Assembly: GCA_017469845.1 (NCBI GenBank)
Contig: JAFUFP010000045.1
Location: forward strand, 26,567 to 90,566
Source: Bacteroidales bacterium
Lineage (GTDB): Bacteria > Bacteroidota > Bacteroidia > Bacteroidales > UBA932
DNA: 64,000 bases
Direction of reading: 5' to 3'
Both the position numbers and the translations under genes were made by a program. Shown here piece by piece: positions 53,984 to 63,566 of the stretch (position 1 is its first letter; each line of letters begins with the position of its first letter). A model generated the notes under the pieces. The model had not been told where the DNA came from, did not search any database, and saw only the letters and a list, made by a program, of their open reading frames with translations.

Positions 53984-56884
53984 TCAGTCAACGGAATCCG
54001 AAAGTCTCTCCGTGTGGGAATTCACCAGATAGACGATCGACACGTAAGGTATTCCCGAATTCGTGGCGAGACCGATTTCGCAGGTGCGGCTGTTGGAATA
54101 TCCAACCTTGGCATCTTTCACTTCTTCTTCGAGTTTACGGAGAGCGTAGGAGTTGATTTCGGGATTGGTCATGCCCTTGTCCCCCGCGAATCCGCAGCAG
54201 CCTACGCCTTCGGGGACGATGACTTCCGAAGAACAGAGTCTGGCCAGCGAAACGATCTTGTCCCCAAGGCCCATCAGGCGCATCGAGCAAGTGATGTGCA
54301 CCGCCACGGGATCCTTTGTCTGGGTGAAGACGAGGCGGTTCCTGACGAACTCCCAAATGAACTCGGCGGGTTCATAAAGATGCATGCGGGAAATCTTCTT
54401 CCTCATCCTGTGAAGGCACGGGCTCTGGTCGCAAAGGACGGGATATTTTCCCTCCTCGGAGGCTTTCCAGAGGGCTTCTTCGAGTTCCGCACTTTTCCTG
54501 TCGGCGATTTCGGGCATGCCCTTGCTTTCCCAGATCGTTCCGCAGCAAAGGGAATCCATCCCTTCGGGGAAGATGACCTCGTATCCGGCCTTGTGCAGAA
54601 GATCCGTCATCTCCTCGACCAAAGGTCTTGAAACGGGTGAGCCGTACTTGGGAAGGCCCATCGTCTGGTTTATGCAGCTGGGGAAATAAACGACTTTGAG
54701 TTTCTCCTCGGGATTCGGGAGATTCTCCGGAATCCTGTACGCCTTGGGCGTGGACGGAGTCCAGAGGGGAACGCCCATTTTGTGCAGTCCCCTCGCGAAC
54801 GAAGCCATGGCCCCTGTTCCGATGACACCCTGTCCGAAGGAAGCCAGATTGAGGGCTGAGCGGACAACGTTCTTCGCCTTGGGGAAATTGTCGGCCGCCC
54901 ACGAAGCTACCTTCATGACGGTGCCGTCGGGTTTTAGGGACTCGCGCCGAAGTTGATGCGTGAGATCCGCCACATTTATGCCCATCGGACAGGAAGTCGA
55001 GCAAAGTCCGTCTCCGGCGCAGGACTGTTCCCCGAGGTAGGTGTAATCCTTGACAAGTCTCGAAAGCAGCGCGTCGTCCTCATGGGTTTGGGAAAGGCGT
55101 TCGATTTCACGCCGTGCGACGATCCTTGTCCTTGACGAAAGAGTGAATCCGCACGAAAGGCAGTTGACTTCGCAGAATCCGCATTCGATGCACTTGTTGA
55201 GGTGCGCATACGCTTCCTCCAGTTCCTTTTCCTCACCACCCACCTTGGGCGTGAGGACAGGCATCGCCTTGAAGTTCTTGAGGAAACACTCCGGATCATC
55301 GTTGAAGATGACTCCCGGATTGAGGATGCCTTTGGGATCGAAGAGGGCTTTGATCCTCTTCATCACAGAGAAAGCCTTCTCCCCCCACTCGAACTCCACG
55401 AAGGGAGCCATGTTGCGTCCCGTGCCGTGCTCGGCCTTGAGGGAGCCGTCATACTTTCTGATGACCATTTCGGCCACATCCCTTATCATCGCCTCGTAAC
55501 GGGCGGTGTCTTCAGGGGTCTCGAACGACTGGTTTATGATGAAGTGGAAATTCCCCTCAAGGGCGTGCCCGTATATGCACGAGTCGTCATATCCGTGACG
55601 GTCAAGAAGGGCCGAAAGGTCGGCCGTCGCCTCGGGAAGGTCTTCGATATGGAAGGCCACGTCCTCTATCATGCAGGTCGTGCCCTCCTTCCTCATTCCT
55701 CCGACGGAAGGGAAGATACCCGAGCGGATGGCCCAATATTTTCCGTACTCGGCGGGATCGGACGTGAAATTCACCTCGACCCCGTAGGGTTTGAGAGCCT
55801 TCTTTATTGAAGAAATGTTCCTGTTCAGTCCGTCGATGGTATCGGATTCAGTCTGGGTGAGAACGGCGGTCAGGTCACACTGGGAGATGTCCTTACCCTC
55901 GTTCTGCATCCGTACGCACTCGGCGATGAAGCGATGGTCATTCACCGAAGCCAGGCTCCTCTTGTCGAGGAGTTCGGCGGCGGAGATGGAAAGCTTCTTC
56001 ATGCTCACCACTCCCCTCGCGGCAGACTTTATGTCCGGGAAATATATCATCGCGCTCGCCCTGAACGGGGAAAGCGGGACGGTGTCCATCGTCACTTCGC
56101 TCATGAAGGAAAGCGTTCCTTCGGAGCCGACCATGATATGGGCGATTATGTCGAAGGGGTCGGTGTACCTTATAAGTGGAAGGATATTCAGTCCGGTGAC
56201 GTTCTTTATGGAGTACTTGTACGCTATCCTCCTTGAAAGTTCCGAGTCCTTCTGGACTTCGTCACGGAGAGCCTCAATGCCTTCGATGATCTCCGGATGC
56301 GAGAGACGGAAATCACGCCTGCTCTCAGCGGAGGAAGTGTCAAGAACTGTCCCGTCGGGAAGAATGATCCTTATTCCGGAGAGCATCCTGTCGGAGTTCG
56401 CATGGGTTCCGCAGCTCATGCCGGAAGCGTTGTTCATCACGATGCCGCCGACCATGCAGGAGCCGATCGAAGCGGGGTCCGGACCGAACTTCCTGCCGTA
56501 AGGGGCGAGGAAACGGTTCACGGCCGCGCCGACTATTCCGGGCTGGAGGGTGATCTTCCCCGAGTCCGGGTCGTAGGAATACTTCTCCCAGTTCTTGCCG
56601 GCGACAATAAGGACGCTGTCGGAAATGGCCTGTCCGGAAAGGGACGTTCCGGCGGCACGGAAAGTGACGGGGACTCCCATAGAATGGGCCAGTCCGAGAA
56701 TGGCGGCCACTTCCCCCTCGTCAGAAGCGCGGACGACCACCTGGGGCGTCATCCTGTAGAAACCCGCATCAGTGCCCCAGCAAAGGCGCCGAAGTTCATC
56801 GGTATAGACTCTCTCCTCCGGAAGAATCTTTTCCAGAGCACGGACAAAGTCCTTGTGTTTCTTATCCAACGTATTGATAGCCAT
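53984..56884 (-). CDS. FAD-binding and 4Fe-4S D-lactate dehydrogenase-type oxidoreductase (GlcD-GlcF fusion)
   Basis: 966 residues. The N-terminal half is a PCMH-type FAD domain (TFRAAGTSLSGQAISD, GSCMVGGIVMNNASGMSCG) with an FAD-oxidase C-terminal cap (KAEHGTGRNMAPFVE). From about 560 come two 4Fe-4S motifs (CIECGFCEVNCLSCGF and CAGDGLCSTSCPMGI), then two cysteine-rich CCG segments (LCCGTIWESKG and GCCGFAGDKGM). This is the fused GlcD/GlcF layout. Members oxidise D-lactate or another 2-hydroxyacid and pass electrons to the quinone pool or another carrier at the membrane. It is a single gene bounded by terminators. Confidence 0.9.
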   Translation of the reverse strand: MAINTLDKKHKDFVRALEKILPEERVYTDELRRLCWGTDAGFYRMTPQVVVRASDEGEVAAILGLAHSMGVPVTFRAAGTSLSGQAISDSVLIVAGKNWEKYSYDPDSGKITLQPGIVGAAVNRFLAPYGRKFGPDPASIGSCMVGGIVMNNASGMSCGTHANSDRMLSGIRIILPDGTVLDTSSAESRRDFRLSHPEIIEGIEALRDEVQKDSELSRRIAYKYSIKNVTGLNILPLIRYTDPFDIIAHIMVGSEGTLSFMSEVTMDTVPLSPFRASAMIYFPDIKSAARGVVSMKKLSISAAELLDKRSLASVNDHRFIAECVRMQNEGKDISQCDLTAVLTQTESDTIDGLNRNISSIKKALKPYGVEVNFTSDPAEYGKYWAIRSGIFPSVGGMRKEGTTCMIEDVAFHIEDLPEATADLSALLDRHGYDDSCIYGHALEGNFHFIINQSFETPEDTARYEAMIRDVAEMVIRKYDGSLKAEHGTGRNMAPFVEFEWGEKAFSVMKRIKALFDPKGILNPGVIFNDDPECFLKNFKAMPVLTPKVGGEEKELEEAYAHLNKCIECGFCEVNCLSCGFTLSSRTRIVARREIERLSQTHEDDALLSRLVKDYTYLGEQSCAGDGLCSTSCPMGINVADLTHQLRRESLKPDGTVMKVASWAADNFPKAKNVVRSALNLASFGQGVIGTGAMASFARGLHKMGVPLWTPSTPKAYRIPENLPNPEEKLKVVYFPSCINQTMGLPKYGSPVSRPLVEEMTDLLHKAGYEVIFPEGMDSLCCGTIWESKGMPEIADRKSAELEEALWKASEEGKYPVLCDQSPCLHRMRKKISRMHLYEPAEFIWEFVRNRLVFTQTKDPVAVHITCSMRLMGLGDKIVSLARLCSSEVIVPEGVGCCGFAGDKGMTNPEINSYALRKLEEEVKDAKVGYSNSRTCEIGLATNSGIPYVSIVYLVNSHTERLSDSVD

Positions 56885-57037
56885 AGTATGTTTTCAGTGA
56901 ATTGCAACTGCCTTTTCCGCCGGGGCGGAGTTGGCATCAAAAGCGAAGTTACGAAAAATATCCGCAAAGCGAACCTATTTTCTTACATATGCGAAAAGGA
57001 CTTTTCCCCAGATGCCGCAGAGGCGTCCCTGAGGGTG

Positions 57038-57070
57038 AAAAAAGATCCCGACCTTCGGAAGGCCGGGATC
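57038..57070 (-). terminator. Terminator of the aldo/keto reductase gene
   Basis: GATCCCGACCTTC (57044-57056) pairs with GAAGGCCGGGATC (57058-57070) with one wobble; read on the minus strand it is followed by six T. It is about 28 bp beyond the stop at 57098. Confidence 0.92.
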
Positions 57071-57097
57071 AGAAGTATCGGGAGTCCGTGCGTACGA

Positions 57098-58507
57098 TCA
57101 GAGTTTCGCGACAAGGTCGCTTATCATCTTCAGCTGGTCGGGAATGCTGATATGCTGAGGGCACTTGGGAAGACAAGCGTTGCAGGTGACGCACTGGTCA
57201 GCCCTCGCACCCTTGTCAAGTTCATTGTAAAGCTTGAGGAAAGCTTTCTTTTTCTTGTTGTAGTTCTTGTCCTTCTTCTCAGGATCGGGGATATTGAGGG
57301 AATCGCTCGCGGTGTTGAACACCCTGAAGTTGCCGGGAATGTTCACATCGTGCGGACAAGGCATACAGTATGAGCAGGCCGTACAGGGGATGTGGACGTT
57401 GGACTTGTAGAGGTCCGCCACCGTCTGCATGAAGGCCATCTCCTTGTCGTCGAACGGCTCGAACCCAGTGAAAATCGAAACGTTTTCCTTGAGCTGCTCC
57501 ATGTTGGACATGCCGGAAAGGGTTATCATCACGTTGGGAAGCGATCCGACGAAAGTGAGGGCGTTGCCGGCGGGGGTGAGGTCCGGATGACGTTCCCTCA
57601 TCACTCCGGCCAGAGCGTCGCTGACATTGGCGAGGGCTCCTCCCTTCACGGGCTCCATCACGAGAACGGGGATGCCCTTTTCGGTGAGGTAGTTGTACAG
57701 ATACTCCGAGCTGGTCTCGCCCTGGGGAGGTCCCCAGTTGGCGGGCATGTCCTTCCAGTCGGCGTAGTTGAGCTGGATCTGGACGAGCCCCCAGTCGTAC
57801 AGGTCGACCAAAGGAGGAAGGGTAGCGTTGCTTCCGTGGAAGGAGAATCCCAGATGCTTGATTCTGCCCGCCGCCTTCTGCTCGAGGATGTAGTCGAACA
57901 CACCGTTGTCACGGAAGCGTTTATTGAACTCGTCGATGTTCGTCACGTTATGGAGGAGGAAGAAGTCCACGTAATCCACCTGGAGGTTCTTCAGGGAAGT
58001 CTCGAACATCGTCTTGGCGGCTTCAAGGGTAGGTTCCTGACGGCCGAAGGCCATATTGGACATCTTCGTAGCGATCTTGTAGGATTCCCTGGGATGACGG
58101 CTGAGGGCCTTGCCCGTGACGACCTCGGATTCTCCGTAAGCCGGAGCCGTATCGAAATAGTTCACGCCATGCGCTATGGCATAGTCTATCATCTGGTTGA
58201 CGGCCTCCTGGTCAAGGTGACCGCCGTGTCCGAATCCTCCTTGTCCGCCTTCGCTTGGAAGGGAAGGAAGCCTCATGCAACCGAGACCGAGAAGACCCAG
58301 GGTCTCCCCCATCTTGCTCCAAGTGCGGGTATCGACTTTGGAGCCCTCGGGAGCTTCAGTCCATGGAATCGCGGCCGAAGCGGCCGATGCTGAAGAGGAA
58401 TTTCCGGAAGAAGTGCAGGAGCGGAGAATGGCGCCTCCTGAAGCGAGGCCCACAGATGCGAAGAACATCCCCTTGAGGGCTTCGCGACGGGTGATTTTCT
58501 TGTCCAT
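57098..58507 (-). CDS. Tat-exported aldo/keto reductase with C-terminal 4Fe-4S domain
   Basis: 469 residues. A twin-arginine signal (ITRREALKGMFFASVGLASGGA) is followed by a Ser-rich spacer. The AKR barrel shows YFDTAPAYGES (Asp and Tyr), KIATKMSN (Lys) and FFLLHNVTN (His). The C-terminal ferredoxin-like region has CTACSYCMPCPHDVNIPG and CVTCNACLPKCPQHISIPD. It would be a periplasmic oxidoreductase with two Fe-S clusters; the substrate and electron partner are unknown. A TAATTTTG box lies on the minus strand at 58553-58560. Confidence 0.9.
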   Translation of the reverse strand: MDKKITRREALKGMFFASVGLASGGAILRSCTSSGNSSSASAASAAIPWTEAPEGSKVDTRTWSKMGETLGLLGLGCMRLPSLPSEGGQGGFGHGGHLDQEAVNQMIDYAIAHGVNYFDTAPAYGESEVVTGKALSRHPRESYKIATKMSNMAFGRQEPTLEAAKTMFETSLKNLQVDYVDFFLLHNVTNIDEFNKRFRDNGVFDYILEQKAAGRIKHLGFSFHGSNATLPPLVDLYDWGLVQIQLNYADWKDMPANWGPPQGETSSEYLYNYLTEKGIPVLVMEPVKGGALANVSDALAGVMRERHPDLTPAGNALTFVGSLPNVMITLSGMSNMEQLKENVSIFTGFEPFDDKEMAFMQTVADLYKSNVHIPCTACSYCMPCPHDVNIPGNFRVFNTASDSLNIPDPEKKDKNYNKKKKAFLKLYNELDKGARADQCVTCNACLPKCPQHISIPDQLKMISDLVAKL

Positions 58508-58552
58508 ATAGTTTCAGTGTATGAATTGCGTTGTTCGTATGTTCCTGTCTTA

Positions 58553-58560
58553 CAAAATTA
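58553..58560 (-). promoter_or_regulatory. Putative -7 element of the aldo/keto reductase gene
   Basis: The minus strand reads TAATTTTG, a perfect TAnnTTTG match, 46 bp before the start at 58507. Confidence 0.45.
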
Positions 58561-58633
58561 ACAAAAAATCTCCCTAACCCACCATGAGCGTCGGGAGAAA
58601 ATGCATTTTGTGACGGACAAGCCTCCTTTGAAC

Positions 58634-60121
58634 CTATTCGGCGGAAAGTTCCACGGCGATGCGCTGCGCCTCGTCAAGAACCCTGAGGAAGTTGCCTCCC
58701 CAGAGTTTTTCCAGGTCTTCGGGAGAAAATCCCAATTCCACAAGACGGGTGGTGATGTTGATGAGGTCATTGTCACCGTTGAGGCCCCAGCCTCCGCCTC
58801 CCCCATCGAAATCGCACGCTATCCCCACGTGGTCGATTCCGGCCACCTTTATGCAGTGAAGCAGATGCTCGAAGAAATAATCGATGCTCACCTTGTCGTA
58901 GTCGGTATCCATATAATCGGGAACGATGTACACCTGGATGACTCCGCCGTTGTCACGGAGAGCCCGGAGCTGGTCATCCGTTATGTTCCGGTTATGGTCG
59001 AAAACGGCCTTGGCCCCGGAATGGGAACATATGATGGGGGCCTTGCTCAGACGGATGCAGTCCCAGAAAGTGCCGCTGCTCGTATGGGAAACGTCCACGA
59101 GGATTCCGCGGCGGTTCATCCGCTCCACGACTTTCTCACCGAACGGGGTGAGTCCCAAAGTAGTATCGGCGCTGTGTGAAGAGGAAGTATGGCAGATGGC
59201 GTTGTCATATAGGTGCGAGAGAGTTATATAGACAACTCCCCTGTCGGCGAAATGGTCCACATTGGAAATGTCCTCCCCTATGCCGTAGCCGTTCTCTATA
59301 CCGAGGAAGAAAGCCTTCTTGCCGTCACGTTTGAGGGCTCTTGCCTCGGCTCCCGTCCTCACGATTCCCGCTCTCGAGGAGTTCTTCTTCACATCCTCCC
59401 CGATCTGGTCGAGGATGGAGTCACAGTACCTGAACGCTTCCTCGGGTCTGTTCCCGTCGAAATGGTTCTGGCCGATGTAGCTTATCAGTACCCTCGAATC
59501 CAGATGGCCTTCATCCATCTTCTGGATGCTTATCTGGTTGTCGGCCCTCTCCCCTATGGAATAACCTTCGTCATATCGGCAGGGAAGGTCCCCATGCAGA
59601 TCGATCGAGAATATCCTCCCCATCACTTCCTTCGCCTTCCGGTAGTAGGATGCTTTCCTCACGAGGTCCCCGACCGACACGATCGCCTCCGGCCTTCTCA
59701 TAAGCCCGGCGTCAATCCGCATCGTAAGGGATGAAGAGCCGAAGCAGGGGACGTTCATGTCGGTCACAGCCTTATAGAAAAGGACCGAAAAAGCGTCATT
59801 CTCCCTGACCCAATTCTGGGGGAATGCCACACCGTCCCACCTTGAGGCCATATCCCTGAGAACTGCTCCGTCAGTGGTTTGGGGAACGATGACGGGAGCG
59901 CCTCCGGAGCGGAGGATCTCTCCGCAGAGCCTTTCCGCCGCCGTGCACTGGGGTACGGCGACAAGAGGAGCGGTCTCCCTGGAAACGCTTTCGCTCTCAT
60001 CCGCCGAGTTGAAAAGGTATTTCACCTCGTCCGGATAATGTATCTCCTGGGAATGAGCCCCGGTATATACGAACAGCATAGCGGCTGAAGCCGCCGACAA
60101 AAGCTTGAGAATCTTTTTCAT
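58634..60121 (-). CDS. M19 membrane dipeptidase with a degenerate C26-like N-terminal domain
   Basis: 495 residues with a signal peptide (MKKILKLLSAASAAMLFVYTGAHS). Residues about 170-495 are a renal-dipeptidase-type domain: IDLHGDLP (His176, Asp178), FLGIENGYGIG (bridging Glu), ITLSHLYDN, VDVSHTS, CSHSGAKAVFDHNRN and IACDFDGG. The part before it (about 50-140) resembles a C26 glutamine-amidotransferase start: APLVAVPQ, SGGAPVIVPQ, WDGVAFPQ, then VPCFGSSSLTMR where C26 enzymes have P-LGICRG. The nucleophile Cys position is Ser130, so that domain is probably not catalytic. It cleaves dipeptides, perhaps from peptidoglycan turnover. It starts 11 bp after the symporter gene. Confidence 0.88.
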   Translation of the reverse strand: MKKILKLLSAASAAMLFVYTGAHSQEIHYPDEVKYLFNSADESESVSRETAPLVAVPQCTAAERLCGEILRSGGAPVIVPQTTDGAVLRDMASRWDGVAFPQNWVRENDAFSVLFYKAVTDMNVPCFGSSSLTMRIDAGLMRRPEAIVSVGDLVRKASYYRKAKEVMGRIFSIDLHGDLPCRYDEGYSIGERADNQISIQKMDEGHLDSRVLISYIGQNHFDGNRPEEAFRYCDSILDQIGEDVKKNSSRAGIVRTGAEARALKRDGKKAFFLGIENGYGIGEDISNVDHFADRGVVYITLSHLYDNAICHTSSSHSADTTLGLTPFGEKVVERMNRRGILVDVSHTSSGTFWDCIRLSKAPIICSHSGAKAVFDHNRNITDDQLRALRDNGGVIQVYIVPDYMDTDYDKVSIDYFFEHLLHCIKVAGIDHVGIACDFDGGGGGWGLNGDNDLINITTRLVELGFSPEDLEKLWGGNFLRVLDEAQRIAVELSAE

Positions 60122-60132
60122 ACAAGGAATTT

Positions 60133-61371
60133 CTATTTGGAGAAGGACTCTTCACCCTTCTTGCCGACGAGCGAAGAAACGGCGTAAGCGCCGACCACAT
60201 TGGCTGTCGAGTTCACAAGAGTCGCGGGAATGTCGACTATTGTCCCTATCACCATAAGGGTGGCGGCGAAGGAAGGGTCTATTCCGAGAACCGAGCAGAT
60301 GAGGATTTCGGCGGTCATGCCCCCGATGGGGACGGCCCCGACAACGGCGCTCACGAGGATCGCAAGAAGGATTATTTCGACGGAGGAGCCGAATGTGGGA
60401 TTGAACTGCGAATAGAACACAAGGGCGAAGACGATCTTCAGGACTTCCGCTATCACGGATCCGTCCTTGTGAAGGTTGATTCCAAGAGGAATCACGCTCT
60501 CGGCGATGCTTTCATCCACCCCCATCTTCTTCGCATACGAAATGTTTATCGGCATGCACGCCGCGGAAGAACAGGTCGCTATCGCCGTAAGCGAAGGATC
60601 CAGGATATTCTTCCAGTAAGACCGGAGAGAACCTCCCGTCACGACCACGTACAGTGAATGCATCACGAAGTAAACGAACAGGGAAACCACGAGGTAAAGG
60701 ACGAAAACCTGCAGGTACGACCCCACCACGGCACTCCCCAAGGACCCGATCATGTCCGCGAAATAGCACCCCAGACCTATGGGAGCTGCCTTCATCACGA
60801 TTTCCATCATCTTCATGATAAGGGATGTCCCTTCCTGGAGAAGACGGGAAAGCACGGTGGCCTTTTCTTCCAATGAAGCGACGGCAAGGCCTAAGATGGA
60901 AGCGAATATTATAAGGGGTAGAAGATTCGATTTGGAAAGGAGCAGCGGGAAGTCACTCACCGTGAAAGTTCCCACTATGGCGTCCCCGAGCGAAGTATCC
61001 TCAACCTGGGCGGCAAGAGAGCTTCCGGCGGCTTCTATCCCGGAGAAAGGATTCCAGACCAAAAGGCTCACGTACGAAAGGATGCCGGCGAAAAGCGACA
61101 TCACGACAAAAACACCGAAAGCCGTCCCGAGGACCTTTCCGACGAGATTGCTCTTCTTGAGGGAGCACATGGCCTGGGCTATGCTGAAAAACACGAGCGG
61201 CACCACGAGGACGAAGATGAGGTTGAGGAATATATCCCCAACGGGCTTCACGACTGAAGCCCCCTCACCCGCTATCGCTCCGGCTATTCCGCCAATGACG
61301 ACTCCTCCCAGAAGGAGGAGCGTCGAGCGGTAATTTTTCCAGAATCCCACCATAGATGAAAAAAGTGTCAA
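60133..61371 (-). CDS. Dicarboxylate/amino acid:cation symporter (DAACS family)
   Basis: 412 residues (Met7 at 61353 is an alternative start). Eight or more membrane segments. Signature regions include FLNLIFVLVVPLVFFSIAQAM, the Ser-rich TAIATCSSAACMPINISYAKKMG, INLHKDGSVIAEVLKIVF, and GGMTAEILICSVLGIDPSFAATLMVIGTIVDIPATLVNSTAN. The family imports glutamate, aspartate, serine/threonine or C4-dicarboxylates with sodium or protons. The closeness to the dipeptidase (11 bp) suggests uptake of an amino acid released from dipeptides. Confidence 0.92.
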   Translation of the reverse strand: MTLFSSMVGFWKNYRSTLLLLGGVVIGGIAGAIAGEGASVVKPVGDIFLNLIFVLVVPLVFFSIAQAMCSLKKSNLVGKVLGTAFGVFVVMSLFAGILSYVSLLVWNPFSGIEAAGSSLAAQVEDTSLGDAIVGTFTVSDFPLLLSKSNLLPLIIFASILGLAVASLEEKATVLSRLLQEGTSLIMKMMEIVMKAAPIGLGCYFADMIGSLGSAVVGSYLQVFVLYLVVSLFVYFVMHSLYVVVTGGSLRSYWKNILDPSLTAIATCSSAACMPINISYAKKMGVDESIAESVIPLGINLHKDGSVIAEVLKIVFALVFYSQFNPTFGSSVEIILLAILVSAVVGAVPIGGMTAEILICSVLGIDPSFAATLMVIGTIVDIPATLVNSTANVVGAYAVSSLVGKKGEESFSK

Positions 61372-61410
61372 GTCCGTTCCGATCCGGGCCGCCTTGAAGG
61401 GGAATGCGGT

Positions 61411-62553
61411 CTACCGGTTCGAATACATCTTCTCGTAATACTTCTGATAGTCTCCGCTGGTGACGTTGTCAAGCCAATCCTGGTTGTCCAGGTACCACTT
61501 GACAGTCCTGCGGATACCCTCCTCGAACTGCAGGGAAGGCTCCCAGCCGAGCTCCTTCTGGAGCTTGGTGGAGTCGATCGCATAACGGAGGTCATGGCCG
61601 GCCCTGTCGGTCACGAAGGTGATGAGGCCCATGTCCTCGCCCTCGCTTCTTCCCAGAAGATCATCGACGGTATTGATGAGGACCTTTATGAGGTCAATGT
61701 TCTTCCACTCGTTGAAGCCGCCGATGTTGTAAGTCTCGGCAGTCTTGCCCTCATGGAAAATGAGGTCTATCGCCCTGGCGTGGTCCTCCACGTAGAGCCA
61801 GTCCCTCACGTTCTCGCCCTTGCCGTAGACGGGAAGGGGTTTACGGTGACGGATGTTGTTGATGAAAAGGGGTATGAGCTTCTCGGGGAACTGGTATGGA
61901 CCGTAGTTGTTCGAGCAGTTCGTGACGACGGTTGGAAGGCCGTAGGTATCGTGATAGGCCCTCACGAAATGGTCACTCGAAGCCTTCGCCGCGCTGTACG
62001 GGCTGTGGGGACGGTACCCAAGGTCCTCGGTGAAGAACTTCTTGCCGTAAGCGAGGTGATGCTTACCCGAAGAGGCCTTCGTCGTGAAAGGAGGCTCTAC
62101 TCCCGAAGGATCCGTAACCTCGAGGGCTCCGTACACCTCGTCCGTTGAAATGTGATAGAATCTCTTGCCTTCGTATTTCTCGGGAAGGGTGTCCCAGTAG
62201 ACCTTCGCGGCCTGGAGCATGGAAAGAGTTCCCATGACGTTGGTCCTGGCGAAGGTGAAGGGATCCTTGATCGAACGGTCAACATGGCTCTCGGCGGCAA
62301 GGTGGATAATGCCGTCGACCTTCTCCTCCTTCATAAGGGCGAGAACGCCCTCGAAGTCGCATATGTCAAGTTTCGCGAAGCGATAGTTCGGCTTGTCCTC
62401 GATATCCTTGAGGTTAGCCAGGTTACCGGCATAGGTAAGGCAGTCAAGGTTTATTATCCTGTAATCGGGATACTTGTTCACGAAAAGGCGAACCACATGG
62501 CTCCCGATGAATCCGGCTCCGCCGGTAATGATGATTGAGCGTTTGTATTCCAT
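61411..62553 (-). CDS. rfbB: dTDP-glucose 4,6-dehydratase
   Basis: 380 residues. It converts dTDP-glucose to dTDP-4-keto-6-deoxyglucose, the second step of dTDP-rhamnose synthesis. NAD-binding GGAGFIGSHVV, HLAAESHVDRSI, STDEVYGAL and the YSAAK catalytic pair are intact, as is NNYGPYQFPEKLIPLF. It lies 20 bp after the RfbD-like gene. The partner genes rfbA and rfbC are not in the window. Confidence 0.96.
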   Translation of the reverse strand: MEYKRSIIITGGAGFIGSHVVRLFVNKYPDYRIINLDCLTYAGNLANLKDIEDKPNYRFAKLDICDFEGVLALMKEEKVDGIIHLAAESHVDRSIKDPFTFARTNVMGTLSMLQAAKVYWDTLPEKYEGKRFYHISTDEVYGALEVTDPSGVEPPFTTKASSGKHHLAYGKKFFTEDLGYRPHSPYSAAKASSDHFVRAYHDTYGLPTVVTNCSNNYGPYQFPEKLIPLFINNIRHRKPLPVYGKGENVRDWLYVEDHARAIDLIFHEGKTAETYNIGGFNEWKNIDLIKVLINTVDDLLGRSEGEDMGLITFVTDRAGHDLRYAIDSTKLQKELGWEPSLQFEEGIRRTVKWYLDNQDWLDNVTSGDYQKYYEKMYSNR

Positions 62554-62573
62554 AATTTTCGTATTTTTCTTTT

Positions 62574-63497
62574 TCAGTGTTCCTTCCCCGGATCCTCATT
62601 CTTCATCAACTTGACGCACTCCGCCAAAGAATCCCTCCAGTGCGGAAGAGTCAGGGAGAAGTCCTTCTTTATCTTGGATTTGTCGAGGACCGAGTAGAGA
62701 GGAGAGCGCTCCTTGAGGTGAGACTCCTCCCAAAGGCCCGGCACAACTTCGACAGGGAGGCCGTAAAGGGCTATAGCGCTGTGACAGAAGTCGTACCACG
62801 ACCCGACCCCCTCGTCCGAAATGTTGTAAATCCCCGTGAAATCCCGGTCGGCCTGCCCGAAAAGGGAAAGGTCACCCGAATGGATCACATCAAGGATGAA
62901 GCGGCAAAGGGTGAAGGTGGAAGTGGGAGTCCCCACCCTATCATAAGGCACCTTTACGCTCCGGTGCATCGATGAGAACTTGATGAGGTCGGTGAGAGGA
63001 TTTCGGCCGTAGGGCGAAAAAAGCCAACCCGTACGGAGTATCATATAACGGCACTTGGATGCCCTTATCGCCACTTCACCGGCGAACTTCGTCACTCCGA
63101 AGACTCCCCATGGAGCCGGACTCAGGTCCTCCCTCGCCGGAGTACAGGACTCCCCGTTGAAAACGTATCCGGTGGAGATGTGGATGACGGGAATGTTGCA
63201 CCGGGCGGCGATTTTGGCGACATTCGCCGTCCCTTCCCTGTTCACGAGGTCCGCCATCACGTGGTCATCCTCGGCAGCGGCCACATCCGGGGTAGAAGCG
63301 CAGTTGATGATTAAGTCCACCATCTCGGATTCGCAGACGATCGACAGGGCATCGGCGTTCGTCACATCCAGATACAGGGTGTCGTAGTTCCCCACCTGGC
63401 TTATGTCGGAGAAGATGTAATGGTCCTTCTCCCCTTCGGAAAGTTTCCGGAGGGTCATGCCGATCTGGCCGTTTGCGCCTGTGACGAGAATATTCAT
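62574..63497 (-). CDS. rfbD: dTDP-4-dehydrorhamnose reductase-like SDR with altered catalytic Tyr
   Basis: 307 residues from the ATG at 63497 (the frame opens at 63617, but MNILVTGANGQIGMTL is the true family start). The RmlD layout is clear: ISTGYVFNGESCTPAREDL, TKFAGE, ILRTGWLFSPYGRNPL, and a C-terminal ERSPLYSVLDKSKIKKDF. Where active RmlD has a YGxTK catalytic pair this protein has F133-G-V-T-K137 (codon TTC), and ISTDYVF reads ISTGYVF. Reductase activity is therefore doubtful. Adjacency to rfbB keeps a nucleotide-sugar role likely. A hairpin ATCCCC/GGGGAT lies in the short leader just before the start. Confidence 0.8.
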   Translation of the reverse strand: MNILVTGANGQIGMTLRKLSEGEKDHYIFSDISQVGNYDTLYLDVTNADALSIVCESEMVDLIINCASTPDVAAAEDDHVMADLVNREGTANVAKIAARCNIPVIHISTGYVFNGESCTPAREDLSPAPWGVFGVTKFAGEVAIRASKCRYMILRTGWLFSPYGRNPLTDLIKFSSMHRSVKVPYDRVGTPTSTFTLCRFILDVIHSGDLSLFGQADRDFTGIYNISDEGVGSWYDFCHSAIALYGLPVEVVPGLWEESHLKERSPLYSVLDKSKIKKDFSLTLPHWRDSLAECVKLMKNEDPGKEH

Positions 63498-63525
63498 GGA
63501 TGAAGATCCCCTTTGGGGATGAATA

Positions 63526-63533
63526 CAAAGATA
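63526..63533 (-). promoter_or_regulatory. Putative -7 element of the rfbD-rfbB operon
   Basis: The minus strand reads TATCTTTG, matching TAnnTTTG, 29 bp before the ATG at 63497. A hairpin ATCCCC-loop-GGGGAT occupies the interval. Confidence 0.5.
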
Positions 63534-63566
63534 CACGAAACTTTTCGGTTTGTGAAGAAGAATGGG

